Source: Tamlana sp. I1 (GTDB lineage: Bacteria; Bacteroidota; Bacteroidia; Flavobacteriales; Flavobacteriaceae). Taken from it: a stretch of 64,000 bases of DNA. The notes beneath the pieces were generated by a model. The model was not told where the DNA came from. It saw only the letters and a list, made by a program, of their open reading frames with translations, and ran no database searches. The position numbers were made by a program, and so were the translations under genes. Location: assembly GCF_015355625.1 (NCBI RefSeq), contig NZ_JACLAF010000008.1, positions 124,001 to 188,000 of the forward strand, read 5' to 3'. Positions 36,725 to 46,694 of the stretch are shown here, piece by piece (within the stretch, counting starts at the first letter, position 1; every line of letters starts with the position of its first letter).

Positions 36725-38770
36725 ATGAACAAACAAAATGATCAGCAAGCAGCAGATAATATTAGAGCATTAGCTGTTGCTATGGTAGAAAAAGCGAAAT
36801 CAGGTCACCCAGGTGGCCCTATGGGTGGTGCAGATTTTATGCACATTTTATACTCGGAATTTTTTAATTATGACCCTACAGATATGGAGTGGCCGTTTAG
36901 AGACCGTTTCTTTATGGATGCCGGTCACTTGTCTACTTTAATGTATGCACAGTATTACCTATTAGGTAACTATGCTAAAGATGATGTTGCTAATTTCAGA
37001 CAATGGGGTTCTATCACACCTGGTCACCCAGAAGTTGATGTAAAACGTGGTATTGAAAACACCTCTGGACCATTAGGGCAAGGACACACGATGGGTGTGG
37101 GAGCTGCTATTGGTGCGAAGTTTTTACAAGCTAAATTTGGCGATTGGATGAACCATAAAGTTTATGGGTTTATTTCTGATGGTGGTATTCAAGAAGAAGT
37201 TTCTCAAGGTGCAGGGCGTATTGCTGGACACTTAGGGTTAAGCAACTTTATCATGTTTTTCGATTCTAACGATATCCAGTTATCAACATCTACCGATGAG
37301 GTGACTACCGAAGATACGGCTATGAAATACGAGTCTTGGGGATGGAAAGTTGTTACTATCGACGGGCATAACCACGATGAAATTAGAAAAGCTTTAAAAG
37401 ATGCTAATGCTGAAACTGAAAAACCAACCTTAATTATTGGTAAAACCATTATGGGTAAAGGTTGTGTAACTGCCGATGGTGGTATGTTTGAAGGTTATTG
37501 CGAATTACACGGTCAGCCAATTGGAGCTACTGGAGCCGATTACGAAAAAACATTAGAAAATTTAGGTGCAGACGTTAATAATCCATTTGAGATTTATCCT
37601 GAAGTAGCCGATTTCTATAAAAATATCATTGCTGAAAAAACAGCCAAAGCTGCTGAAAAGAAAGCAGAAATTAATACGTGGAGAGAAGCTAATCCTGTAT
37701 TAGCAGAGAAATTAGACTTCTTCTTCTCTGGAGAATTACCAGAATTAGATTTTAACATTCCTCAAAAAGAAGGTTTAGCAACTAGAGCAGCGTCTTCAGC
37801 GGTTTTAGGATACCTTGCTGAAAATGTAGAAAACATGATTGTGTCTTCTGCTGATTTATCAAATTCAGATAAAACGGATGGTTTCTTAAAGAAAACTCAC
37901 GCGATGAAAAAAGGTGATTTTTCAGGAGCCTTTTTACAAGCTGGTGTTGCTGAGTTAACTATGGCTTGTATCGCAAACGGATTGGCTTTACACGGTGGTA
38001 TCATTCCAGTTGTAGCAACATTCTTCGTGTTTTCAGATTATATGAAACCAGCCATTCGTTTAAGTGGTATTCAAGAATTGGGTGTTAAATATGTATGGAC
38101 TCACGATGCCTTTAGAGTAGGTGAAGATGGTCCAACACACCAACCAATCGAGCAAGAAGCGCAAATTCGTTTACTTGAAAAATTAAAAAACCACAGCGGA
38201 AACCCAAGTTTCTTAGCTTTACGTCCTGCCGATTCAGCAGAAACAAACGTGGCTTGGAAAATGGCGCTAGAAAATAAAAATACACCTACAGGTTTAATAC
38301 TTTCTAGACAAGGTATTAAAGATGTGGCTCCTCAAGGCGCATCAAGATACCAAGAGGCTTTAGCTGCCGAAAAAGGTGGGTATTTAGTGAAAGAAGTTGA
38401 AAACCCAGATGTGGTGCTTATCGCAAACGGTTCTGAGGTGGCAACTTTAATCGCTGCTGCTGAAATTTTAGAAGCTGAAAAAGGATTAAAAGTAAACATC
38501 GCTTCTGTAATTTCTGAAGGTGTTTTCAGATTACAATCTAAAGCATATCAAAACAGCGTTATCCCACAAGACAAACCATTATTTGGTTTGACAGCTGGTT
38601 TACCGGTGAACTTAGAAGGTCTTGTTGGTGCTAACGGAAAAGTGTTTGGAGTCGATCATTTCGGTTACTCTGCTCCTGCAGGTGTATTGGACGAGAAATT
38701 CGGATTCACCGGCGAAAAAGTAAGTAACGAAGTATTAGAATATTTAAAAACAGCATATAAAACTGCATAA
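36725..38770 (+). CDS. tkt: Transketolase
   Basis: Thiamine-diphosphate enzyme of the non-oxidative pentose phosphate pathway, 681 residues. The N-terminal domain has [20 protein letters not shown] and [20 protein letters not shown]; the diphosphate/Mg site reads [13 protein letters not shown], slightly different from the GDG form of enterobacteria. The pyrimidine-binding domain contains [20 protein letters not shown] with the conserved acidic and His residues. It lies 2 bp before a transaldolase-like gene, and the two act in the same pathway. Confidence 0.97.
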   Translation: MNKQNDQQAADNIRALAVAMVEKAKSGHPGGPMGGADFMHILYSEFFNYDPTDMEWPFRDRFFMDAGHLSTLMYAQYYLLGNYAKDDVANFRQWGSITPGHPEVDVKRGIENTSGPLGQGHTMGVGAAIGAKFLQAKFGDWMNHKVYGFISDGGIQEEVSQGAGRIAGHLGLSNFIMFFDSNDIQLSTSTDEVTTEDTAMKYESWGWKVVTIDGHNHDEIRKALKDANAETEKPTLIIGKTIMGKGCVTADGGMFEGYCELHGQPIGATGADYEKTLENLGADVNNPFEIYPEVADFYKNIIAEKTAKAAEKKAEINTWREANPVLAEKLDFFFSGELPELDFNIPQKEGLATRAASSAVLGYLAENVENMIVSSADLSNSDKTDGFLKKTHAMKKGDFSGAFLQAGVAELTMACIANGLALHGGIIPVVATFFVFSDYMKPAIRLSGIQELGVKYVWTHDAFRVGEDGPTHQPIEQEAQIRLLEKLKNHSGNPSFLALRPADSAETNVAWKMALENKNTPTGLILSRQGIKDVAPQGASRYQEALAAEKGGYLVKEVENPDVVLIANGSEVATLIAAAEILEAEKGLKVNIASVISEGVFRLQSKAYQNSVIPQDKPLFGLTAGLPVNLEGLVGANGKVFGVDHFGYSAPAGVLDEKFGFTGEKVSNEVLEYLKTAYKTA

Positions 38771-38772
38771 TT

Positions 38773-39426
38773 ATGAAATTTTTTATTGATACAGCAAACC
38801 TTGATGATATCGCTGAAGCACAGGCTTTAGGTGTTTTAGATGGGGTAACAACAAACCCGTCTTTAATGGCGAAAGAAGGTATTACAGGTGCTGAAAATAT
38901 TTTAGCACACTATACAAAAATCTGTGATATTGTTGATGGTGATGTAAGTGCCGAGGTCATTTCAACCGATTTTGAAGGTATGGTAAAAGAAGGTGAAGCC
39001 CTTGCTGCTTTACACCCACAAATCGTGGTAAAACTTCCTTTAATTGCCGATGGTATTAAAGCTTGTAAATATTTTTCAGATAAAGGGATTAGAACGAACG
39101 TAACTTTAGTATTCTCTGCTGGCCAAGCTTTATTGGCTGCAAAAGCAGGTGCTACTTATGTGTCTCCTTTTATTGGAAGATTAGATGATATTTCTACAGA
39201 CGGTTTAAACCTTATTGCAGAAATCAGACAGATTTACGATAACTACGGTTTCGAAACTCAAATTTTAGCAGCTTCAGTACGTCACACAATGCACGTTATT
39301 GATTGTGCAAAATTAGGATCTGATGTAATGACAGGACCATTATCGTCTATTAAAGGCTTATTAAAACACCCTTTAACCGATATCGGTTTAGCGAAATTCT
39401 TAGAAGATTACAAAAAAGGAAACTAG
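38773..39426 (+). CDS. fsa: Transaldolase-like fructose-6-phosphate aldolase
   Basis: A 217-residue class I aldolase of the small TalC/FSA subfamily. The Schiff-base lysine is in [14 protein letters not shown] (about residue 86); other landmarks are [29 protein letters not shown] and [12 protein letters not shown]. Members act as transaldolase or as fructose-6-phosphate aldolase and cannot be told apart here; the tight pairing with transketolase favours transaldolase. A long hairpin terminator follows. Confidence 0.93.
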   Translation: MKFFIDTANLDDIAEAQALGVLDGVTTNPSLMAKEGITGAENILAHYTKICDIVDGDVSAEVISTDFEGMVKEGEALAALHPQIVVKLPLIADGIKACKYFSDKGIRTNVTLVFSAGQALLAAKAGATYVSPFIGRLDDISTDGLNLIAEIRQIYDNYGFETQILAASVRHTMHVIDCAKLGSDVMTGPLSSIKGLLKHPLTDIGLAKFLEDYKKGN

Positions 39427-39449
39427 TCCTTTAAAAGTATAAATTTTTT

Positions 39450-39494
39450 AAAGCTTCTCTTTTCAGGATATGTTCTTGAAAAGGGAAGCTTTTT
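39450..39494 (+). terminator. Terminator of the tkt-fsa operon
   Basis: A 16-bp stem (AAAGCTTCTCTTTTCA / TGAAAAGGGAAGCTTT) with one G-T wobble and a T-rich tail. The wobble pairs only when read on the plus strand. Confidence 0.9.
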
Positions 39495-39666
39495 CTTTTT
39501 AAGATTTTTATGACCGCCATTGACAGAATAACAGATTCACAGTTTTTGTTTGTAAATTTATAGTCTATTTGAAATGTGGTTTTGGCGTCTTAAAGAAAGT
39601 TTTTAGCCTTATTTACGACTATTATCACCTTTGAAACTAATAAATTCTAATGAAACGAGCACTTAT

Positions 39667-40119
39667 ATGTTAACATGGAAAGATATTATGCATTTTGCAG
39701 TGAATGGTAATCCCGTTCCTAATAAACGCGTTGAAAAAAGCGAAGCCGAATGGCTAGAACAACTAACGCCAGAACAATATAGAATTACAAGGCAAAAAGG
39801 CACTGAGCGTGCGCATAGTGGCGATTTGTGTACCGCGTACGATGAGGGCAAATATAATTGTGTGTGTTGCGATGTACCCCTGTTCGATTCTACTATAAAA
39901 TTTAGTTCAGGAACCGGTTGGCCAAGTTTTACACAGCCTATTGCCGAGAATGCCATTAAATACGAAAAAGACACCACTTATGGAATGGTGCGCGTGGAGG
40001 TGATGTGTAATGTGTGCGATGCACACTTAGGACATGTTTTTCCTGACGGACCAGAACCTAGCGGATTGCGTTATTGCATCAATTCGGAGTCTATGGTTTT
40101 AGAAAAAGAAAAAGTATGA
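39667..40119 (+). CDS. msrB: Peptide-methionine (R)-S-oxide reductase MsrB
   Basis: Repairs the R epimer of methionine sulfoxide in proteins. I start at the ATG at 39667 (MLTWKDIMHFAVNGNPVPNK, 150 residues); a TTG twelve codons upstream is less likely. Zinc ligands are CVCC and CNVCDAHLGHVF; GTGWPSFTQP and the catalytic Cys in LRYCINSESM (about residue 137) complete the family pattern. It opens a repair operon and overlaps msrA by 4 bp (ATGA). Confidence 0.95.
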   Translation: MLTWKDIMHFAVNGNPVPNKRVEKSEAEWLEQLTPEQYRITRQKGTERAHSGDLCTAYDEGKYNCVCCDVPLFDSTIKFSSGTGWPSFTQPIAENAIKYEKDTTYGMVRVEVMCNVCDAHLGHVFPDGPEPSGLRYCINSESMVLEKEKV

Positions 40120-40652
40120 GCAATATACAAGTAGCAACTTTAGGTGGCGGCTGTTTTTGGTGTACCGAAGCGGTTTTTCAGGAAGTAAAAGGGGTAGAAA
40201 AAGTGGTTTCAGGTTATTCGGGAGGAACTGTGCCTGGGCATCCTACCTATCGGGAGATTTGTTCCGGATTAACAGGACACGCCGAAGTGATTCAAATTAC
40301 TTTTGATGCTGATGTGATTTCGTATCAAGATATTTTAATCATTTTTATGACCACCCACGATCCTACCACTTTAAATCAGCAAGGAGCCGATCGTGGAACG
40401 CAATACCGTTCGGTGATTTATTTTCACGATGATAAACAAGAGCAAATTGCGAAAAATGTGATTGCCGAAATAAGCACCTATTACGAAAATCCTATTGTGA
40501 CTGAAATTTCACCTCTAGATGTTTTTTATGAAGCTGAAGCTGAACATCAAAATTATTACCGCACACATCCCACGCAGGGTTATTGTAGTTTTGTAATCAC
40601 ACCAAAACTGATGAAACTCCGAAAATTACATTCGGATAAATTAAAAGCATGA
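40116..40652 (+). CDS. msrA: Peptide-methionine (S)-S-oxide reductase MsrA
   Basis: Repairs the S epimer of methionine sulfoxide. The start at 40116 (MSNIQVATLGGGCFWC) overlaps the msrB stop and gives 178 residues; the longer frame reaching back into msrB is a shadow. The active-site Cys is in GGGCFWCTEAVF (Cys 13) with GYSGGTVPGHPTYREIC and TGHAEVIQITF following. Its stop overlaps the selO start by 4 bp, so translation is coupled. Confidence 0.95.
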   Translation: MSNIQVATLGGGCFWCTEAVFQEVKGVEKVVSGYSGGTVPGHPTYREICSGLTGHAEVIQITFDADVISYQDILIIFMTTHDPTTLNQQGADRGTQYRSVIYFHDDKQEQIAKNVIAEISTYYENPIVTEISPLDVFYEAEAEHQNYYRTHPTQGYCSFVITPKLMKLRKLHSDKLKA

Positions 40653-42211
40653 AACTAAATATAAACGACAAATTCACCAAAGAATTACCTGCAGACCCTA
40701 TTCTGGAAAACAGCAGAAGACAGGTTGAAAAAGCCTGTTTTTCCTATGTGACACCTAAAAAAACAGCACTGCCGGAAATGCTTCATGTGTCTCCTGAAAT
40801 GCTTGCCAATCTCGGACTTTCAAAAGAAGACAGTAAATCGGAAGCTTTTTTAAAGGTATTTACTGGGAATGACGTTTTGCCAAACACAACACCTTATGCT
40901 ATGTGTTATGGCGGCTATCAGTTTGGAAATTGGGCTGGGCAATTGGGTGATGGTCGTGCTATAAATTTATGCGAAGTAACGCATGATAATAAAAACTGGG
41001 CGTTACAATTAAAAGGATCAGGGGAAACACCTTATTCAAGAACGGCCGATGGTTTGGCGGTATTACGCTCGTCTATTCGTGAGTATTTATGTAGTGAAGC
41101 CATGTTTCATTTGGGAGTGCCAACAACCCGCGCTTTGTCTTTGGCCTTATCTGGCGATCAAGTGTTGCGCGATGTGTTGTATAATGGCAATCCCGAATAC
41201 GAAAAAGGCGCTATAGTTTGTCGCACCGCCGAGTCTTTTTTACGTTTTGGAAACTATCAAATATTCGCTGCAAGACAAGACCATAAAACACTTAAAATTT
41301 TAGTCGATTATACTATAAAGCATCATTTTTCTCATTTAGGAAATCCGTCGAAAGATACTTATTTAGCATTTTTTAATGAAGTGACTCGGCGTACGCTTGA
41401 CATGATAATTCACTGGCAGCGTGTTGGTTTTGTGCACGGCGTAATGAATACTGATAACATGTCTATTCTAGGGCTAACCATAGATTACGGGCCTTACGGC
41501 TGGTTAGAGGGCTTCGATTTTGGGTGGACCCCTAACACCACCGACAGACAACATAAACGTTACCGTTTTGGTAATCAACCCAACATGGGACTTTGGAATT
41601 TATTGCAATTAGCTAATGCGCTTTATCCGTTAATTGAAGATGTTCCGGCTCTAGAAGCGATATTAAACACGTACCAAACGAATTTTGAAGGGGAGTCCTT
41701 AAAGATGATGCGCTCAAAATTAGGATTGTTAGAAGAGTCTAATTCCGATCTTGCATTGATTCAAGATTTAGAAGATGTGTTGCACCTCACGGAAACCGAT
41801 ATGACGATTTTCTTCCGATTGTTAGCCAATTTTAATGCTGAAAAAGCTGATGAAGGTTTCAACGTAATTTCAGAAGCCTTTTATACGCCTGATTCTATTT
41901 CTGAAGCTATTAAATCCCGATGGAATCAATGGTTTGAAAGTTATGTCGAGCGTTTAAAATTGGAGTCTGTTTCTGCTTCCGAAAGGAAAGAAAAAATGAA
42001 TGGCGTGAATCCGAAATACGTATTACGAAATTACATGGCACAATTAGCTATTGATGATGCCGATAAAGGTGATTATAAATTAATTGACGAATTATTTCAG
42101 CTTTTAAAGGAACCTTATGCCGAGCAACCCGAAAACGAAAAATGGTTTGCCAAACGTCCAGAATGGGCACGTAATAAAGTAGGCTGTTCCATGTTGTCTT
42201 GTAGCTCTTAA
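40649..42211 (+). CDS. selO: SelO family protein adenylyltransferase
   Basis: A pseudokinase-fold enzyme that transfers AMP to Ser, Thr or Tyr of proteins; in other organisms it targets redox-related proteins. Length is 520 residues. Landmarks are LQLKGSGETPYSRTADGLAV, SSIREYLCSEAM, HGVMNTDNMSILGLTIDYGP and a C-terminal GCSMLSCSS. The Cys three residues from the end aligns by position with the selenocysteine of eukaryotic SelO. It is translationally coupled to msrA and followed 1 bp later by a second msrA-like gene. Confidence 0.95.
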   Translation: MKLNINDKFTKELPADPILENSRRQVEKACFSYVTPKKTALPEMLHVSPEMLANLGLSKEDSKSEAFLKVFTGNDVLPNTTPYAMCYGGYQFGNWAGQLGDGRAINLCEVTHDNKNWALQLKGSGETPYSRTADGLAVLRSSIREYLCSEAMFHLGVPTTRALSLALSGDQVLRDVLYNGNPEYEKGAIVCRTAESFLRFGNYQIFAARQDHKTLKILVDYTIKHHFSHLGNPSKDTYLAFFNEVTRRTLDMIIHWQRVGFVHGVMNTDNMSILGLTIDYGPYGWLEGFDFGWTPNTTDRQHKRYRFGNQPNMGLWNLLQLANALYPLIEDVPALEAILNTYQTNFEGESLKMMRSKLGLLEESNSDLALIQDLEDVLHLTETDMTIFFRLLANFNAEKADEGFNVISEAFYTPDSISEAIKSRWNQWFESYVERLKLESVSASERKEKMNGVNPKYVLRNYMAQLAIDDADKGDYKLIDELFQLLKEPYAEQPENEKWFAKRPEWARNKVGCSMLSCSS

Positions 42212-42212
42212 A

Positions 42213-42728
42213 ATGAAAATTTTACAGAAAATAGCTTTGGGCGGAGGTTGCCATTGGTGCACCGAAGCCGTGTTTCAATCACTTATTGGGGTTGAAAAAG
42301 TAGAACAAGGTTATGTGGCTTCTGTAGATGTTAATGCCTCATTTTCCGAAGCGGTGATTGTGCATTTTAATGATGAGGTCATTCCGCTTCAAACATTAAT
42401 TGAAATTCATTTACATACGCATAAAAGCACCTCAAATCATAGTAGGCGAAACACATATCGTTCGGCTGTTTATGTGTTTTCAGAAGAACAGTATCAGCAG
42501 GTTTTAAAAATTTTAGAAGGTTTTCAAAAGCAATTTGAAAACAAACTAATCACACAGGTGCTTACGTTTAAGGTTTTTGAAGCTTCGCGAGCAGCCATTC
42601 AAAATTACTATTACACAAATCCGCAGAAACCCTTTTGCAAACAATTTATAAATCCGAAATTAGAGCTTTTATTACAGCGGTTTTCAGACTATACGAAAAC
42701 GGCTCAATTAAATCATTTAAAATCTTAA
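42213..42728 (+). CDS. Divergent MsrA-family protein
   Basis: A 171-residue MsrA paralogue starting MKILQKIALGGGCHWCTEAV. The active-site Cys is kept but the usual Phe of GCFWC is His. The segment that normally reads GYSGG and TGHAE is replaced by GYVASVDVNASFSEAVIVHF, so residues that bind the sulfoxide are lost. NTYRSAVYVF matches the normal QYRSVIYF region. It may reduce another substrate or act as a modified reductase. It is the fourth gene of the msrB-msrA-selO operon. Confidence 0.88.
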   Translation: MKILQKIALGGGCHWCTEAVFQSLIGVEKVEQGYVASVDVNASFSEAVIVHFNDEVIPLQTLIEIHLHTHKSTSNHSRRNTYRSAVYVFSEEQYQQVLKILEGFQKQFENKLITQVLTFKVFEASRAAIQNYYYTNPQKPFCKQFINPKLELLLQRFSDYTKTAQLNHLKS

Positions 42729-42743
42729 AAATCCTTTAGTATT

Positions 42744-43706
42744 ATCAAAACATCAGTCACAAAAATAGGGTTAGGCTTAGCAGCTTTGGGCAGACCAGAA
42801 TATATAAATATTAGAACAAATCACGATATTGATAAATCGGAAACAGCCTTTAAAAACACGACATTTTCGGTTTTAAATGAAGCCTATAAATTGGGTGTTA
42901 GATATTTTGATACGGCACCATCGTATGGAAAAGGTGAAGCTTTTCTGCAGGAATGGAATCTGAAAAATAATCATAACGATGTTGTTTTAGGAACCAAATG
43001 GGGGTATACCTATGTCGCAAATTGGCAGCTTGACTACGCGGGGAAGCATGAAATTAAAGAGCATTCTTTAGGGAAATTATTGGAGCAATGGGAGGTTTCT
43101 AAACACATGCTTCCTAACTTAAAATATTACCAAGTACATTCGGCAACATTTGATAGTGGTATTTTAGAAAATCAAGCTGTTTTAGCGGAACTACATCGTA
43201 TTAAAGAAACTACAGGGTTACATATTGGAATAACTACAAGTGGTGAAAATCAAAAAGAGGTCATTTCTGAAGCTTTAAAAATTGAAGTGAATGGCAATCT
43301 TTTATTTGATAGCTTTCAAGTGTCTTTTAATGTGTTTGAACAATCTACATTTGAAGTTTTATGCACGCTTATTAAAAGCGGAAAAACGGTAATTATTAAG
43401 GAAGCTCTGGCTAACGGACGTGTTTTTGAAAGTGAAAACTTCCCGAAATATCAAGCAGCTTACAAAGTATTGAAGCAATTATCTGAAAAACACAAAGTTG
43501 GTGCCGATGCTATTGCTTTGCGTTTTGTTATCGATGTCTTGCAGCCTGCTTATGTGTTAAGCGGCGCTTCAAATGTTCAGCAATTAAAAGCCAATTTAAA
43601 AGCACTTGATTTTAACTTATCCGAAGAAGAAATCAATGTGTTAAAGTCTATTCAAACCAAACCCGAATTTTATTGGAACGAGCGTAGTGAACTGGCTTGG
43701 AATTAA
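42744..43706 (+). CDS. Aldo/keto reductase without a standard start codon
   Basis: NAD(P)H-dependent reductase family, about 320 residues. The conserved first strand, KTSVTKIGLGLAALGRPEYI, is encoded upstream of the first ATG/GTG/TTG (TTG at 42786). In frame, the codon before Lys is ATC at 42744, where an ATG would be expected; an ATT at 42741 is next to it and a stop lies at 42726. The start I give is therefore a best guess. Other landmarks are YFDTAPSYGKGEAFLQEW and YYQVHSATF; the last part has the usual SEEEINVLKSIQ. Either a rare start codon is used or the gene has lost its start. Confidence 0.7.
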   Translation: MKTSVTKIGLGLAALGRPEYINIRTNHDIDKSETAFKNTTFSVLNEAYKLGVRYFDTAPSYGKGEAFLQEWNLKNNHNDVVLGTKWGYTYVANWQLDYAGKHEIKEHSLGKLLEQWEVSKHMLPNLKYYQVHSATFDSGILENQAVLAELHRIKETTGLHIGITTSGENQKEVISEALKIEVNGNLLFDSFQVSFNVFEQSTFEVLCTLIKSGKTVIIKEALANGRVFESENFPKYQAAYKVLKQLSEKHKVGADAIALRFVIDVLQPAYVLSGASNVQQLKANLKALDFNLSEEEINVLKSIQTKPEFYWNERSELAWN

Positions 43707-43861
43707 CTTATTTTTTTAGAGCCTTCAACATTTATTGTATTTTTAATCAAAATAAAACGATTACGGGTTAATTTAAAATTAAATTTATCAAACAATTGAT
43801 AAAATATTCTCGTAGCCGTGCATTATTTAATAGATTTACAGCGTAAAAAGAAGGAATAGCA

Positions 43862-44731
43862 ATGACTACGGTTGACGATTTATTAAAACTCTTGGTTTTA
43901 GAAAAGGTAAATGACTACGTTTTCAATGGTATAAGTAAAACTATAGGAAGCCCGATTGTTTTCGGGGGGCAAGTTTTAGCCCAGGCCATTAATGCTGCAC
44001 GCAGAACCGTTTCAAATCAAAGAATTTTACATTCCATGCATGCCTATTTTTTAGAGGCAGGAAATCTAGATTCGCCAATTACTTATAATGTTGCTATAGT
44101 TAGAGATGGAGGCAGTTTTTCGGTGCGTCGTGTAACGGCCTATCAAAATGAAAACACCATATTTATTTTAGCAGCATCTTTTCATAAAGAAGAAACCGGT
44201 TATAATCATCAAATAGAAATGAAATCAGGTTTAAAACAGCCTGAAGAATTATTAAGTTGGACCGATATTTTACATCAATTTGGTGATTATTTGCCAAAAG
44301 GATTAAAATCTTTTTTTGAAGTAGATCGCCCCATAGAATTTAAACCAACCGAAATTGTAAATCCGTTAGAGCGAAAAGATTTACCACCGTTTACAGATGT
44401 TTGGTTTAAGCTAAAAGGTGATGCTAAAAATTTAGATTTGGCAACAAAACAACAAATTCTAACTTATATTTCAGATTATAACATTTTAGTTTCTGCGCTT
44501 AACCCGCATGCTAGTAAAGCACATTGGGGAAATACGCAAACAGCAAGTTTAGACCATTCTATGTGGTTTTTTAGAGATTTCGATTTTAACGATTGGTTGC
44601 TGTTTTCTATGGAATCACCTAGTGCATCAAGCGCCAGAGGATTTGCTAGAGGAAATATTTACACACGAAACGGCGAATTAATCGCATCGGTAGCTCAAGA
44701 AGGTTTAATGCGTCCAATTGAAAAAAAATGA
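43862..44731 (+). CDS. tesB: Acyl-CoA thioesterase II (TesB type)
   Basis: Double hot-dog thioesterase of 289 residues that releases CoA from acyl-CoA. Landmarks are FGGQVLAQAINAARRTV, HSMHAYFLEAGN, VRRVTAYQNENTIFILAASF and the catalytic Asp in TASLDHSMWFFRDF (about residue 228). It is the first gene of a compact operon: the stop overlaps the next start (ATGA). It is a typical family member. Confidence 0.95.
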   Translation: MTTVDDLLKLLVLEKVNDYVFNGISKTIGSPIVFGGQVLAQAINAARRTVSNQRILHSMHAYFLEAGNLDSPITYNVAIVRDGGSFSVRRVTAYQNENTIFILAASFHKEETGYNHQIEMKSGLKQPEELLSWTDILHQFGDYLPKGLKSFFEVDRPIEFKPTEIVNPLERKDLPPFTDVWFKLKGDAKNLDLATKQQILTYISDYNILVSALNPHASKAHWGNTQTASLDHSMWFFRDFDFNDWLLFSMESPSASSARGFARGNIYTRNGELIASVAQEGLMRPIEKK

Positions 44732-45414
44732 CAAACAAAATTTTAAAAATAGGGCATCGCGGTGCCAAAGGCCACTTAGCAGAAAACACATTAGAATCCA
44801 TTAAAAAAGGAATGGATATTGGTGTGGATGGTATTGAAATAGATATTCACAGGTGTGCATCTGGAGAATTGGTGGTATTTCACGATTTTACTTTAAACCG
44901 CGTGACCGATGGTGAGGGTGAAATTTCTGCACATACCCTTAATAACTTGAAAAAAGTTAAAGTTAAAGGCCGTTATCAAATCCCAACCTTATCGCAGGTT
45001 TTAGCTTTTATAGACAACAAATGTTTGTTGAATATTGAGTTAAAAGGACGTGATACCGTAAAGGAAGCGTGTAGACTTATCGATTTTTTTGTTGAAAAAA
45101 AGGGCTGGTCGTATGATAATATTATCGTGTCGAGTTTTCAATTTAACTTATTAGAGGAAGTCTATAACATCAATAAAAATATTCCTATTGGTGTGCTTAC
45201 CAATACGCATTTGGATGAAGCCGTAGCATTTGCAAAACGTGTTGAAGCGGTGTCTATTCATCCTAATTATACCATGCTTACCCCTGAAAATGTATTAGAA
45301 TTACAACGCGAGTACAAAGTTATTGCCTATACTGTAAATAATTTGAAACCTATTGAACGTATGATAGAGTATGGTGTTGATGGGATTATTTCAGATTATC
45401 CAGATAGAATATGA
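44728..45414 (+). CDS. Glycerophosphodiester phosphodiesterase
   Basis: TIM-barrel phosphodiesterase of 228 residues. Catalytic and metal residues are visible in IGHRGAKGHLAENTLESIKK, DGIEIDIHRCASGELVVFHD and LLNIELKGRD. There is no signal peptide, so it acts in the cytosol, releasing glycerol 3-phosphate from deacylated lipids. It overlaps both neighbours by 4 bp. Confidence 0.94.
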   Translation: MTNKILKIGHRGAKGHLAENTLESIKKGMDIGVDGIEIDIHRCASGELVVFHDFTLNRVTDGEGEISAHTLNNLKKVKVKGRYQIPTLSQVLAFIDNKCLLNIELKGRDTVKEACRLIDFFVEKKGWSYDNIIVSSFQFNLLEEVYNINKNIPIGVLTNTHLDEAVAFAKRVEAVSIHPNYTMLTPENVLELQREYKVIAYTVNNLKPIERMIEYGVDGIISDYPDRI

Positions 45415-46628
45415 TAAAAAAAGACGTCATTATTGTTGGTGGTGGAGCAGCTGGTTTTTTTGCAGCTATAAATATTGCAGAGCAAAACCCAGATTTGAAG
45501 GTGGCGATTTTAGAACGTGCCAAAGCAGGTTTAGCTAAAGTAAAAGTCTCTGGCGGCGGTCGCTGTAATGTTACGCATGCCGAATTTACTCCTTCGGAAT
45601 TGGTGCAGAATTATCCGCGTGGCGAAAAGGAATTATTAGGGCCTTTTCATCAATTTATGACGGGCGATACCATCGCATGGTTTGAAGAACGCGGTGTTGA
45701 GCTAAAAATTGAAGACGACGGCCGCATGTTTCCGGTTTCAAATTCATCCCAAACTATAATTGATTGTTTTTTAAGTGAAGCTGAAAAGCATCAGGTTGAT
45801 GTTTTTTATAATTATGCTGTAAAATCTATTGAAAATCAGGATGATGAATTTCATATAGAAACTTCTGAAGGTTCTTTTTCTTCAAATAAAATTTTAATAG
45901 CAACAGGCAGTAATCCTAAAATCTGGAAGCTTTTAGAAAACTTAGGACACACCGTTTCGCAACCCGTACCTTCGTTATTCACATTTAATATTAAAGACGA
46001 ACGCATTCAGGATATTCCTGGCGTTGTGGCATCGCATGTAGAGGTAAAAGTTCTAGGCACCGATTTATGGAGCGAAGGCCCGTTGCTAATTACGCATTGG
46101 GGCATGAGTGCGCCTTCCATTTTAAAATTATCGGCTTTTGGAGCCTTAGAATTGGCTAAACGCGATTATAAATTTCAAATAGAAATCAATTTTATAAAAC
46201 AATCTTTTGAGGATTGTTTGGAGGTTTTAAAAGCCTTAAAAAAAGAATTAGCTAAAAAAACAGTGTTTAAATCCACGCAATTTGATTTACCAAAACGCCT
46301 ATGGCATAAATTGGTTTTAGCTTCAAATATGGTAGAAGAAACCCGTTGGGCCGATTTAAATAAAGCACAATTAGAAGCTTTGGCTTCTCAGTTAACAAAA
46401 GCAATTTTTAACGTTGAAGGGAAAAGCACGTTTAAGGAAGAATTTGTAACGGCTGGCGGAGTAAATCTTAAAGAAATCAACTTTAAAACCTTTGAAAGTA
46501 AACGTATTAAAAACCTATATTTTGCCGGCGAAGTATTAAATATTGATGCTATTACAGGTGGTTTTAATTTCCAAAATGCCTGGACTGGGGCTTTTATTGC
46601 AGCTCGAGATATAGCGAAGTCGTTTTAA
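45411..46628 (+). CDS. NAD(P)/FAD-dependent oxidoreductase, HI0933 family
   Basis: Flavoprotein of 405 residues of the HI0933/YhiN family, whose reaction is unknown. The FAD-binding motif is VIIVGGGAAGFFAAINIAEQ; the family signatures are KVSGGGRCNVTH near residue 50 and FAGEVLNIDAITGGFNFQ near the C-terminus. It ends the tesB operon. No redox-active Cys pair is evident. Confidence 0.9.
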   Translation: MIKKDVIIVGGGAAGFFAAINIAEQNPDLKVAILERAKAGLAKVKVSGGGRCNVTHAEFTPSELVQNYPRGEKELLGPFHQFMTGDTIAWFEERGVELKIEDDGRMFPVSNSSQTIIDCFLSEAEKHQVDVFYNYAVKSIENQDDEFHIETSEGSFSSNKILIATGSNPKIWKLLENLGHTVSQPVPSLFTFNIKDERIQDIPGVVASHVEVKVLGTDLWSEGPLLITHWGMSAPSILKLSAFGALELAKRDYKFQIEINFIKQSFEDCLEVLKALKKELAKKTVFKSTQFDLPKRLWHKLVLASNMVEETRWADLNKAQLEALASQLTKAIFNVEGKSTFKEEFVTAGGVNLKEINFKTFESKRIKNLYFAGEVLNIDAITGGFNFQNAWTGAFIAARDIAKSF

Positions 46629-46694
46629 AGATCTATTTAAAAATAAGCTAGGATTGATATATTTTTTATATATTTAGTATATATAATCTATATC

